DNA of 64,000 bases from Verrucomicrobiaceae bacterium (lineage in GTDB: Bacteria > Verrucomicrobiota > Verrucomicrobiia > Verrucomicrobiales > Verrucomicrobiaceae). The stretch is taken from the NCBI GenBank assembly GCA_027490195.1, contig JAIXYN010000009.1, forward strand, positions 52,088-116,087, given 5' to 3'. Of this stretch, positions 23,858-32,193 are shown piece after piece (within the stretch, counting starts at the first letter, position 1; the number at the start of each line of letters is the position of its first letter). A model generated the notes under the pieces. The model worked only from the letters and a program-made list of their open reading frames with translations, did no database searches and was not told where the DNA came from. The translations under genes and the position numbers were made by a program.

Positions 23858-26623
23858 ATGAGTGCTACATTGCCGTACCGCGCAAACGCGGATTTCCTCG
23901 AGTCCAAATACGCGGACTGGAAAAAAGATGCTGGTTCAGTCGAACCACTTTGGTCTTCGTTTTTTGAAGGTTTCGAACTGGGCATGGCCCGTCTCCCCAC
24001 GAAAGGCGCGGAAGCGGCTGGTGGTGATGCGGCCCCGCTTTCAGAGAAGACGCTGAATTTCCGCATGCGTGTGTCGAACGCGCTGCAGAGCTTCCGTGCT
24101 CTGGGCCACACGGCGGCGCATCTGGATCCGCTGGACAAAGAAGGACCTGAAGTGCCCGGCCTCACACTGGCGGGTCTTGGATTCACTGCTGACGACCTGG
24201 AGGAGGACGTGCAAACGCACCTCTTCCGGAATGGGCAGTCGATGAAGCTGAAAACGATGCTGGCGGAATTGCAGCGCAATTATTGCGGCAAGACGGGCTT
24301 TGAGTTCATGCACATTCACCACCCAGAAGTGCGTGCATGGCTGCTGGACAGGATTGAAGGACGTGATTTGGATGCCAAGCCGGCGGCTCAGGATCAGATC
24401 AATGCGCTGCGCTGGCTGCTGGAGGCTGAATCGTTCGAGCGCTTCCTGCATCGTCGTTTCGTGGGTCAGAAGCGTTTCTCCGTCGAAGGCGGCGAATCGA
24501 TGCTCGTGGCACTGGAGACGATTCTCGAAGCCATGCCTGCTGCTGGCGGCAAAGAAATCATTCTGGGGATGGCGCATCGTGGACGTCTTAGCGTGCTGGC
24601 CAATTTCCTGCGCAAGCCGTTGGAGTATCTCTTCTATGAGTTCAGCGAGAACTATGTGCCAAACATGGTTTCCGGTGATGGCGACGTGAAGTATCATCTG
24701 GGCTTTGAGACGGTGAGGCAGACCAGCAGCGGTGATTCGGTCGGGGTGATGCTCGCGCCGAATCCGAGCCATCTGGAAGCTGTGGATCCTGTGGTCGAAG
24801 GCATGGCGCGTGCGCGCCAGCGTGCGCTGAATGACACCAAGGACCGCAAAAAGGTGATTCCTGTGCTCATCCACGGTGATGCGGCCTTTGCCGGACAGGG
24901 TCTGGTGGCCGAAGTGTTGAATCTCTCCCAGTTGCCCGGCTACCGCACCGGCGGCACGGTACACATCATCGTGAACAACCAGATCGGTTTCACGACGATG
25001 CCGGAAGATGCCCGCAGCTCCGACTATTGTACGGACGTGGCGAAGATGATCGAAGCGCCTGTGTTCCATGTGAACGGGGACTGCCCGCTGGAAGTGATGA
25101 ATGCGACGAGACTGGCGTTTGAATTCCGCCAGACCTTTGGTCGTGACGTGATCATCGACATCGTCTGCTACCGCCGTCACGGCCACAACGAAACCGACGA
25201 GCCTGGATTTACACAGCCGAACATGGCCCGCGCCATTGCCGAGCATCCTTCCACGGCGACGCTGTTCCGTCTGGATCTGGCAGCCACAGGCGTGCTGGAT
25301 GAGGCCGGCTCCGCCGCGCTGCAGCGTGAGCTGGAAGATGAACTTGAGCAGGGTATCACGACCTTGGCGGATCGTGACAAGAATGCCGAGGGCGGCAATC
25401 CTTTCGAAGGCAGCATGGCGATGCCACAGCCTGCTTATGACTACAACCCGGTGAAAACAGGGGTGGCGCTGAAGACGCTGCAAAAGATCGGTGAGCGCCT
25501 GCTGGAAGTGCCGGAGGAGTTCAACTTGCATCCGACGATCGCAAAACGCTTTCTCGCGGCGCGCAAGAAGGCCATCGAGGCCGGTCAAGGCATCGACTGG
25601 GCTTATGCGGAGTCACTGGCCTTTGGTTCCTTGCTCACGGAAGGCCATGGTGTGCGTCTGAGCGGGCAGGATGTGAGGCGCGGCACTTTCAGTCAGCGGC
25701 ACAGTGTGTTTTATGATTCCCAGACCCGTGAGCGTTACATTCCGCTGAACAATCTGGCTGCGGAACAGGGCCGATACTGCGTGTACAACAGCCTTCTGTC
25801 CGAAGCTGCGGTGCTTGGATTTGATTATGGTTACTCGCTGCTGACCAGCAACCTGCTGGTGTGCTGGGAGGCGCAGTTTGGCGACTTCGTGAACGGTGCG
25901 CAGGTCATCATCGACCAATTCATCGCGAGTGCGGAAAGCAAATGGCAGCGCCCGAGCCACATCACGCTGCTGCTGCCGCATGGTTACGAAGGCCAGGGGC
26001 CGGAACACTCCAGCGCAAGGCTTGAGCGCTTCCTGCAGCTCTGCGCGGGTGGCAACATGCAGGTGTGCAACTTTACCACGCCTGCGCAGTATTTCCACGC
26101 TCTGCGCCGCCAGATCAAGCGCAGCACGCGCAAGCCGCTGGTCGTGATGACACCGAAGAGCCTGCTGCGTCATCCGCGGTGTGTGTCCAAGCTGGACGAC
26201 ATGGCCGAGGGCACGACCTTCAAGGAAGTGCTGGACGACGAGAATCTGCTGACTGCGCCGGAGCGCATCACGCGTCTCATTCTGTGCAGCGGCAAGGTTT
26301 ATTATGACCTTCTCGCCTTCCGCGAAGAGCACAAAATCAAAAACGCCGCCATCATCCGCATCGAGCAGCTTTACCCGCTGAACTACGAGATGTTGAAGGA
26401 GATCGTCGCGAAATATCCGCGTGCGCAGAAGAAGTGGATCTGGTGTCAGGAGGAGCCGCGCAACATGGGCGCCTTCTATTACATCCGCCCGCGTCTCGAA
26501 GAGCTTTCCAACCACAAGCTGCGCTACTCCGGCCGGGAGCGCAGTTCCAGCCCTGCCGCCGGTTCCAAAGCCATTCACACCCTCGAACAGGAAAACTTGG
26601 TTGAGTCGGCGTTCAGCGTGTGA
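23858..26623 (+). CDS. sucA: 2-oxoglutarate dehydrogenase E1 component
   Basis: E1o decarboxylates 2-oxoglutarate with thiamine diphosphate and passes the succinyl group to E2 (TCA cycle). The 921-residue protein shows the N-terminal helix ANADFLESKYADWKKD, which in other species contacts E2. It also has ILGMAHRGRLSVLANFL and GDVKYHLG, the ThDP/Mg motif HGDAAFAGQG...NNQIGFTT, and the C-terminal transketolase-like part with LLPHGYEGQGPEHSSARLERFL. ATG 23858 was chosen for the family start MSATLPYRAN. sucB follows 36 bases later. No E3 (lpd) gene is in the window. Confidence 0.95.
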   Translation: MSATLPYRANADFLESKYADWKKDAGSVEPLWSSFFEGFELGMARLPTKGAEAAGGDAAPLSEKTLNFRMRVSNALQSFRALGHTAAHLDPLDKEGPEVPGLTLAGLGFTADDLEEDVQTHLFRNGQSMKLKTMLAELQRNYCGKTGFEFMHIHHPEVRAWLLDRIEGRDLDAKPAAQDQINALRWLLEAESFERFLHRRFVGQKRFSVEGGESMLVALETILEAMPAAGGKEIILGMAHRGRLSVLANFLRKPLEYLFYEFSENYVPNMVSGDGDVKYHLGFETVRQTSSGDSVGVMLAPNPSHLEAVDPVVEGMARARQRALNDTKDRKKVIPVLIHGDAAFAGQGLVAEVLNLSQLPGYRTGGTVHIIVNNQIGFTTMPEDARSSDYCTDVAKMIEAPVFHVNGDCPLEVMNATRLAFEFRQTFGRDVIIDIVCYRRHGHNETDEPGFTQPNMARAIAEHPSTATLFRLDLAATGVLDEAGSAALQRELEDELEQGITTLADRDKNAEGGNPFEGSMAMPQPAYDYNPVKTGVALKTLQKIGERLLEVPEEFNLHPTIAKRFLAARKKAIEAGQGIDWAYAESLAFGSLLTEGHGVRLSGQDVRRGTFSQRHSVFYDSQTRERYIPLNNLAAEQGRYCVYNSLLSEAAVLGFDYGYSLLTSNLLVCWEAQFGDFVNGAQVIIDQFIASAESKWQRPSHITLLLPHGYEGQGPEHSSARLERFLQLCAGGNMQVCNFTTPAQYFHALRRQIKRSTRKPLVVMTPKSLLRHPRCVSKLDDMAEGTTFKEVLDDENLLTAPERITRLILCSGKVYYDLLAFREEHKIKNAAIIRIEQLYPLNYEMLKEIVAKYPRAQKKWIWCQEEPRNMGAFYYIRPRLEELSNHKLRYSGRERSSSPAAGSKAIHTLEQENLVESAFSV

Positions 26624-26659
26624 TTCGTCCAGATTTAGATTTTTTACCACTACCCCGTC

Positions 26660-27769
26660 ATGCCCTCAGACATCAAAATACCCGCACTCGGCGAATCCGT
26701 CGCCGGTGGTCAGATCGCCAAATGGCACTTCAAAGAAGGTGACATCGTCAAGACTGGCGACGTCCTGCTCACGCTCGAGACCGACAAGGTCGCCGCTGAA
26801 GTCACCGCTGAAAGCAGTGGTGCGCTGCACATTGTCAAACAGGCCGGTGAAGATGTCGAAGTGGGTGGCGTGGTGGGTCAGATCGACGAAAACGCCGCTG
26901 CACCTGCGGCGAAGGAAGAAGCTCCGAAGCCAGCGCCAGCAGCAGCCGCTGCTCCAACACCTGCCCCAGCGGCCAAGGCCGAGCCGGAAAAGCCTGCGAA
27001 CGTCACTGAATTCAAAGTGGTGCCCAAGTCTGAACCCGTGCCTGCTCCTGCGGCCAAGGCTGCACCGGAAGGACGCATCACGCGCAAGAAGATGAGCCCG
27101 CTGCGCAAGAAGATTGCGGACCAGCTCGTCAGTGCGCAGCGCACGGCCGCCATTCTCACCACGTTCAATGAATGTGACATGAGCAATGTGATGGCGCTGC
27201 GTTCGAAGCTGCAGGATGCCTTTGTGGCGAAGAACGGCGTGAAGCTGGGCTTCATGAGCTTCTTCATCAAGGCGGTGGTTGAGGCCCTCAAGGCGGTGCC
27301 GCAGGTCAACGTGCGTGTTGAAGGAGAAGAGATCGTGCAGCAGCACTTTTTTGACATCGGCGTGGCCGTGGGTACGGAGCGCGGCCTGATTGTGCCGGTG
27401 CTGCGGGATGCGGATCAGAAGAGTTTTGCCGAGCTGGAGAAGGATATTCTCGGCTATGCAGCCAAGTCCAAGGAAGGCAAGATCCAGGTCAGCGACCTTA
27501 CTGGTGGTGTTTTCACCATCTCCAACGGGGGTGTTTACGGATCACTGCTCAGCACGCCGATCATCAACCCGCCGCAGAGTGCGATCCTCGGCATGCACAG
27601 CATTCAGCAGCGCCCGGTGGCAGTCGATGGCCAGGTGGTCATACGCCCGATGATGTACCTTGCTCTCAGCTATGATCACCGAGTGGTGGATGGCAAGGAA
27701 GCGGTGTCGTTCCTGATTCGGATCAAGGATTGCATTGAAAACCCGGCCAGAATGCTGGTGGGTGCGTAA
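26660..27769 (+). CDS. sucB: 2-oxoglutarate dehydrogenase E2 (succinyltransferase), no subunit-binding domain
   Basis: E2o carries the succinyl group on lipoate to CoA. The lipoyl domain spans residues 1 to about 77, with the lipoylated K43 in [11 protein letters not shown]. An Ala/Pro/Lys-rich linker (about 78-133) leads straight into the catalytic core ([12 protein letters not shown]..., ending [12 protein letters not shown] with H340 and D344). Most bacterial SucB proteins have a roughly 35-residue peripheral subunit-binding domain between linker and core; no such segment is visible here. The protein is therefore short (369 residues), like the animal enzyme, and E3 must bind differently. 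Confidence 0.94.
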   Translation: MPSDIKIPALGESVAGGQIAKWHFKEGDIVKTGDVLLTLETDKVAAEVTAESSGALHIVKQAGEDVEVGGVVGQIDENAAAPAAKEEAPKPAPAAAAAPTPAPAAKAEPEKPANVTEFKVVPKSEPVPAPAAKAAPEGRITRKKMSPLRKKIADQLVSAQRTAAILTTFNECDMSNVMALRSKLQDAFVAKNGVKLGFMSFFIKAVVEALKAVPQVNVRVEGEEIVQQHFFDIGVAVGTERGLIVPVLRDADQKSFAELEKDILGYAAKSKEGKIQVSDLTGGVFTISNGGVYGSLLSTPIINPPQSAILGMHSIQQRPVAVDGQVVIRPMMYLALSYDHRVVDGKEAVSFLIRIKDCIENPARMLVGA

Positions 27770-27792
27770 TATCTGCACGAGTGCAGATATTA
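27767..27792. terminator. Hairpin at the sucB stop codon
   Basis: TAATATCTGCA (27767-27777) and its exact reverse complement TGCAGATATTA (27782-27792) enclose a 4-base loop. The stem includes the sucB stop codon. There is no T-tract, so it may protect the mRNA end or terminate weakly. Confidence 0.4.
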
Positions 27793-27847
27793 TTGCTGAA
27801 CAAAGCCGCTGCCATACGTTCTCATCTTCACCGTGAAGCTGCTCTAG

Positions 27848-28738
27848 ATGGCATTTGAGACCCCCAGTACGAACCCAATGACTGAAGCGCCTGCGCCCAA
27901 AGGCTGGGGCGTGTGGCTGCGGAACAAATTCCTGGCGGGGCTGGCGTTGGCGCTGCCCCTGATCATCACGTTTTGGATCTTGTCCTTTGTCTATGACCTG
28001 CTGCATGCCTGGAGCAAGCCGGTGCTGGGGCAGGCCGTGAACCTCGTCAATGAGTTCAGTGATGAGCCGCTGCTGAACATTGAAGATCCGAAGCTGGAAA
28101 GCCTCACCAATTTCATTGGCTTCCTGTTTTCGGTGCTGGCCATTTTGGGGCTGGGCTTCATGGCCACCAACGTGATCGGCGTGCACGTTGTCACTGCGGT
28201 CGACAAATTGCTGCTGCGCATTCCGCTGGTGGCGGTGATCTACCGTCCGCTCAAGCAGGTGATTGACGCCTTTCGCAGCCTGGGTGGCACGAAGCAAAAC
28301 TTCAAGCGGGTCGTGTACATTGACTACCCCGTTCCCGGCATGCGCATGATTGGCTTTGCCACCGGGCAGTATTGCGATCCGCAGACCGGGAAGGCGATGA
28401 CCTGCGTCCTGCTACCCACGGCACCGAGTCCGATGACTGGCATTCTCCTGGTGGTGGATTCGGATAAGATCACGGATGCACCGATCACGATTGAGGAGGC
28501 GATGAAGATGATCATCTCCGGCGGGTTGGTTTCGCCGCTGAATTCGGTGGCACCGCTGAATCAAAGACCGCCGGCGGCACCCCTGCCTGAGCAACTGCCT
28601 GAACCTGAATTCGAACTGCCCGCTGGTCTTCCGCGTGCGGAGGATTTTGATGCCGGTGACACGGAGATCCTGGCGCAATCCATGGACATCAAGAGTGGAA
28701 AACGCTGGCTGCGTGCCCTACCATGGAAGAAACGCTGA
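27848..28738 (+). CDS. DUF502 family membrane protein
   Basis: A 296-residue membrane protein. The first membrane helix is in FLAGLALALPLIITFWILSFVYDLL (about residues 28-52) and a second in IGFLFSVLAILGLGFMATNVIG (about 96-118). The loop IPLVAVIYRPLKQVIDAF and VVYIDYPVPGMRMIGFATG are the DUF502 pattern. The function of the family is unknown. The Pro-rich C-terminal tail after about residue 240 is specific to this protein. ATG 27848 or 27878 may be the start. It sits 4 bases before the NUDIX gene. Confidence 0.82.
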   Translation: MAFETPSTNPMTEAPAPKGWGVWLRNKFLAGLALALPLIITFWILSFVYDLLHAWSKPVLGQAVNLVNEFSDEPLLNIEDPKLESLTNFIGFLFSVLAILGLGFMATNVIGVHVVTAVDKLLLRIPLVAVIYRPLKQVIDAFRSLGGTKQNFKRVVYIDYPVPGMRMIGFATGQYCDPQTGKAMTCVLLPTAPSPMTGILLVVDSDKITDAPITIEEAMKMIISGGLVSPLNSVAPLNQRPPAAPLPEQLPEPEFELPAGLPRAEDFDAGDTEILAQSMDIKSGKRWLRALPWKKR

Positions 28739-28742
28739 GTCC

Positions 28743-29231
28743 ATGGTGATCACCGACTGGAAAACTTGGGAGCCGGGCGTTCGTGCGACACTGATGTTCA
28801 TCATCGATGAGGCCAAGCGCGAGGTTTTGCTCATTCGTAAAAAGCGTGGCCTGGGTGCTGGCAAGATCAACGGACCTGGCGGCAAGATGGATCCTGGCGA
28901 AACCTCGCTGCAATGTGCAGTGCGTGAAACGCAGGAGGAACTCGGCGTCACCGCGCTGAATCCGGTGCACCACGGTGAGCTTTGGTTTCAATTTGTGGAT
29001 GGCCTGTGCATGCACGTGGACGTTTACGTTGCGACCCAGCACGAGGGTGAGCCGGTGGAAACACCGGAAGCCGTGCCGCTCTGGACCTCGCTGGATGCAC
29101 TTCCCTTTGATGAAATGTGGGCGGATGACATCCACTGGCTGGCGCAGACTTTGATCGAACGCCGGCGTTTCATGGGGCGTTTTGCCTTTGATGATGACAC
29201 CATGCTGTCGCATGAAGTGAAGTGGTTGTGA
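28743..29231 (+). CDS. NUDIX hydrolase, MutT/MTH1-like
   Basis: A 162-residue NUDIX pyrophosphatase. The full Nudix box is present at residues 47-69 (GKMDPGETSLQCAVRETQEE), with the catalytic E65/E66. The preceding LGAGKINGPGGK is close to that of eukaryotic MTH1 (NUDT1), so hydrolysis of oxidised purine nucleotides such as 8-oxo-dGTP is likely. The start ATG 28743 lies 4 bases after the DUF502 stop, suggesting one transcript. After it the base composition drops sharply to AT-rich. Confidence 0.86.
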   Translation: MVITDWKTWEPGVRATLMFIIDEAKREVLLIRKKRGLGAGKINGPGGKMDPGETSLQCAVRETQEELGVTALNPVHHGELWFQFVDGLCMHVDVYVATQHEGEPVETPEAVPLWTSLDALPFDEMWADDIHWLAQTLIERRRFMGRFAFDDDTMLSHEVKWL

Positions 29232-29287
29232 TGTGGTGAAACCAAAAATAAATGGCTTTTTAAGAAAATGCATTTATATTAATTATA

Positions 29288-29809
29288 ATGTTCGCGTTTA
29301 AATATTGCGCAATTATCCTTATTGCACCTTCAATACTAGGGGGGGGTAATCTAGCAGCGTCAGAAATCAATTTTGTTGATGCCCCCATTGGGACGCTTCC
29401 ATTTGTTTCAATTCATGAGTCTGGGCACGTTACGGTTGCAAAATCCTGCGGTTTTTCTGCTGTGAGTGCCAAGGTGTTCCTGAAGTCAAAAAGCGGGGTG
29501 GGAACCTTTTGGAAGGGACAGACGAGTTTAGGAGGTGGGGCCACAGGGCATGGGATGGCCCTCATTAAATTAGGAGGCAGGTTCGCCGAACAGTTCCTTG
29601 ATCAATCGAATCGGATATTTAAGCCAAGTTTTCTTGATGTGATCGGGGATCGCGGCACCATAAGTCAGTCTGACAACTTAACTCAGATTGATCTTGGAGC
29701 CTACAGTCTTCTGGACGCACAGCGAAGAACGTATCTTATTCTGACAAGCCGACTGTCTGATTTAGATCGGATTTACAAAACACTGTACCATCGTCATTCC
29801 TACCCATAA
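29288..29809 (+). CDS. Exported HExGH-motif protein, possible zinc metallopeptidase
   Basis: A 173-residue protein in an AT-rich patch. The N-terminus (MFAFKYCAIILIAPSILGGG) looks like a signal peptide or membrane anchor. Residues 43-47 are HESGH in SIHESGHVTVAKSCGFSAVSAKV. This resembles the zinc-binding helix and following strand of M41/M50-type peptidases (HEAGHxxxA...G). A possible third ligand was not identified. There is no ATPase part. The codon pattern and base composition differ from the neighbours, which suggests a recent arrival. It converges on the Trp-repeat gene. Peptidase activity is a guess from one motif. Confidence 0.6.
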   Translation: MFAFKYCAIILIAPSILGGGNLAASEINFVDAPIGTLPFVSIHESGHVTVAKSCGFSAVSAKVFLKSKSGVGTFWKGQTSLGGGATGHGMALIKLGGRFAEQFLDQSNRIFKPSFLDVIGDRGTISQSDNLTQIDLGAYSLLDAQRRTYLILTSRLSDLDRIYKTLYHRHSYP

Positions 29810-29844
29810 AATGACGTTTGGATCAATCTATGGGTTGGTTTTGG

Positions 29845-31176
29845 CTATTGATTCAAGAGCTTTAAAATCTGCGGATGCTGTTGAATCCAGGCTTCTGATT
29901 TTTCCTTGCTGTTTAGTTTCCAATTTTCCAGCACTTGAGCGAGGCAGTTTTTTTGAAGTGCTGAGTCACTGATAGTACGAGACAGCTCAACCGCAGCCTC
30001 GGGTTCGGAATCTGACAGGACATTGGCAAGTTTGCACAGTCCAATATTCTTTTCCAACCCGTCTTTTTGTTGCTGTACCCAAGATTGACAGGCTGCAAAG
30101 TCAGACAGAGCCCAACTTTCGAGAATAATGTCTAAAGCGGCTAGGTTGCTGTCGCTGGAAGTTAAATTCTGAGACCATTTCAAAGCTTCCATTGGGTAAG
30201 CGGCCGCCCAATTTCCAAGGATCAATTTGCGGCTATTTGATAAGTGCTCGCCGTCCAAATTGGTCTCTGCCCAAGCATAGGCAGAAGGGGAATTATAATC
30301 TGCCCATTCTGTCACAATGGCTACCTTACACAGGTTGGATAGCTGCTTGTTCTCTAACTGTGATGCCCAGTTGGCGGCAGCAGCGCGGTCAATTTCTGCC
30401 CACTCTGAGACAGCGCTTGGAAGCAGCCAGTGGTGTTCGGGGGCTGCTGCCAGCCAGTCTACAGTCATCCTTGGATAATGCTGCACCCATATATTGACTA
30501 CCTTCGAAACCATCAGATCGTGGAATTTACCAAGGGGCAGAGCTGCGGCCCAGTGAGCAGCATCCATCGGGTGGAGTTCGGTCCAATTTTCGAGAACTTC
30601 AACAACGTAAAAAACCCGCTCGATTTCATTCGAAAGCTTCATGCCCCAGTTGATGGCAAGGGAAGGTTCTGTTTTTCCCCAGACTTCACCAATTTGAGCG
30701 TAAGCGGTTCTCCGGTAACCATTCGAGAGATTTTCAGAAGCCCATTGAAGCGCTGCCAAGGGTGCTTTGGCGGCCCAGCCCTCCAAGGCCTTGTTCGTGG
30801 CGAGCAAGCGCACTTCACCATCAGGCAAGTCTTTGGTCTGATTCAAGGCTTCCGTGGGATTGTTCCTGCCCCAGACTTTCATGAAGGGACCCAAAAATAA
30901 CAGACGATCAGGCAGAAAGGTTAATTGCCCCATCAAATTCCATGCTTTTTTGGGATCCGAGCTGCCCAATGTCTTAGAAAGACGCGCAAGAAGAAGGTGT
31001 CGTTCTTCGAAATCTTCAACCTTTAGGATCGTTTTGAGTTCTGCTTCGTAGTCGAGTGAATCACCTGATTGCCCATTTTGCTTTTCCGGTGATCCCGTGA
31101 CTTGCGCGGAGCAGTCGTGGAAATCAATGAAAAGGACAGCGATGCAAGTAAACAGGCATGATCGCAGAGATTTCAT
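29845..31176 (-). CDS. Secreted Trp-rich helical-repeat protein
   Basis: A 443-residue protein with a signal peptide (MKSLRSCLFTCIAVLFIDFH). The mature part consists of about ten repeats of roughly 30-33 residues with the pattern W(x)3-5 P xx A xx W, for example WAAKAPLAALQWASENL, WTELHPMDAAHWAAALPL, WAEIDRAAAANWASQLEN and WAAAYPMEALKWSQNL. Such arrays form alpha solenoids and occur in secreted proteins of verrucomicrobia; the role is unknown. The gene is AT-rich compared with the window. No partner is visible. Confidence 0.72.
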   Translation of the reverse strand: MKSLRSCLFTCIAVLFIDFHDCSAQVTGSPEKQNGQSGDSLDYEAELKTILKVEDFEERHLLLARLSKTLGSSDPKKAWNLMGQLTFLPDRLLFLGPFMKVWGRNNPTEALNQTKDLPDGEVRLLATNKALEGWAAKAPLAALQWASENLSNGYRRTAYAQIGEVWGKTEPSLAINWGMKLSNEIERVFYVVEVLENWTELHPMDAAHWAAALPLGKFHDLMVSKVVNIWVQHYPRMTVDWLAAAPEHHWLLPSAVSEWAEIDRAAAANWASQLENKQLSNLCKVAIVTEWADYNSPSAYAWAETNLDGEHLSNSRKLILGNWAAAYPMEALKWSQNLTSSDSNLAALDIILESWALSDFAACQSWVQQQKDGLEKNIGLCKLANVLSDSEPEAAVELSRTISDSALQKNCLAQVLENWKLNSKEKSEAWIQQHPQILKLLNQ

Positions 31177-31442
31177 GAGAATATTTTTTGAAAAAATAGG
31201 GGTGTAACGTTTCGGACCTCGAAATGGAAAGTGCCCCGGTAGTGAAAGGTGGTTCTAAAATGCACCATTGGAAGTGCAAAAAGTGCCGTGGATGACAATA
31301 ATACGATTGCCGTTGTGTACTTCAGTGTTAATTTATTAAAGCAGTCAGTGGTTATCGACAAATCCATATTTTAATTATTTCCATAATTTCTAAAATTATA
31401 GATTGCGTGATGCTGATTGTGTGTGAATGTAGAGTTGTTATT

Positions 31443-31513
31443 GCGGGTATAGCTTAGTGGTAAAGTTCCAGCCTTCCACGCTGGCCATGTGGGTTCGATT
31501 CCCACTACCCGCT
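31443..31513 (+). tRNA. tRNA-Gly (anticodon TCC)
   Basis: A complete cloverleaf can be drawn. The acceptor stem GCGGGTA pairs with TACCCGC, with discriminator T at 31513. The D arm is AGCTTAGTGGTAAAGTT. The anticodon stem CCAGC/GCTGG has loop CTTCCAC, giving anticodon TCC, and the T arm GTGGGTTCGATTCCCAC is perfect. CCA is not encoded. It sits between the AT-rich patch and the polysaccharide-export unit. Confidence 0.97.
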
Positions 31514-31549
31514 CTGAAAATGGAGGAAACTCCAAATTACCAACTCGTC

Positions 31550-32128
31550 ATGAAAGCATTCCTTTTGAAACCCATCGCCAAGCAATTGGTCATCATCCTG
31601 AGCGTCGCATTGTCGCTCAATGCAATGGGACAAGCTGCCAATAATTGTGCCGACATCTGCAATGATGTAAAAACTGCGGTTGAAAAAGATCCCTCGAAGG
31701 TTCTGATGATTCTGGAAGATGCGCTGGTCATCAATGAGGGATGTGCGGGTGACATTGTGAAAGTGGCGATTACCGCTTCCAAAGCAGATGAGGCGCTTGC
31801 AGGACAGATTGTGCAAACGGGAGTCACAGTGGCACCCAAAATGGAAGTGGCGATCAACGAGTCGGCTACAGCCTTGTTCCCTGGATTGAAAGCAGTCACA
31901 GTTGCAGCAGAACGTCCGATTGCAGTCTCTGGAAAAAACCCTGTATTTGAAAAAAACCCAGGGAAAAACCCGGTCTTAGATTCACCTGAACCAAAAACTT
32001 TGGATTCACCTGAACCTTTGGTCTCTATGGGCCCGGTTCGTGGGGTTTTCCTTACACCACCTGTGTCAGGTCCGCTGCCACCCAGGACGACGACCAATCC
32101 GGTGTCTCCCTCCAGCTCGATTCCGTGA
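31550..32128 (+). CDS. Exported protein with Pro-rich repetitive tail
   Basis: A 192-residue protein with a signal peptide (about 1-28, ending LNAMGQA). The middle part (NNCADICNDVKTAVEKDPSK) is helical and holds three Cys that could pair. The tail is low-complexity and Pro-rich, with small repeats KNPVFEKNPGKNPV and (T)LDSPEP twice. No domain is recognised. It is the first gene of a run leading into the polysaccharide-export genes, and similar small exported proteins precede export loci in related bacteria. ATG 31550 was preferred to 31520, and upstream starts would overlap the tRNA. Confidence 0.68.
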   Translation: MKAFLLKPIAKQLVIILSVALSLNAMGQAANNCADICNDVKTAVEKDPSKVLMILEDALVINEGCAGDIVKVAITASKADEALAGQIVQTGVTVAPKMEVAINESATALFPGLKAVTVAAERPIAVSGKNPVFEKNPGKNPVLDSPEPKTLDSPEPLVSMGPVRGVFLTPPVSGPLPPRTTTNPVSPSSSIP

Positions 32129-32193
32129 TCTAACAAGATCTATTGCCTCGGCGGCACATCCCACTCTGACATTCGAAATCTTTCCTGACTTTC

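Noticed and set aside
23840..23860. GGGAGCATTCTGCTCTCCC-like hairpin before sucA
   Set aside because: The arms do not pair without bulges, and the sequence lies right at the sucA start; no support for a regulatory hairpin.
24041..25588. 515-codon open frame on the minus strand
   Set aside because: It is antisense to sucA, His/Arg/Gln-rich, with no recognisable domain.
31457..31549. N-terminal extension of the exported protein gene through the tRNA
   Set aside because: It would run through tRNA-Gly; the signal peptide begins at 31550.
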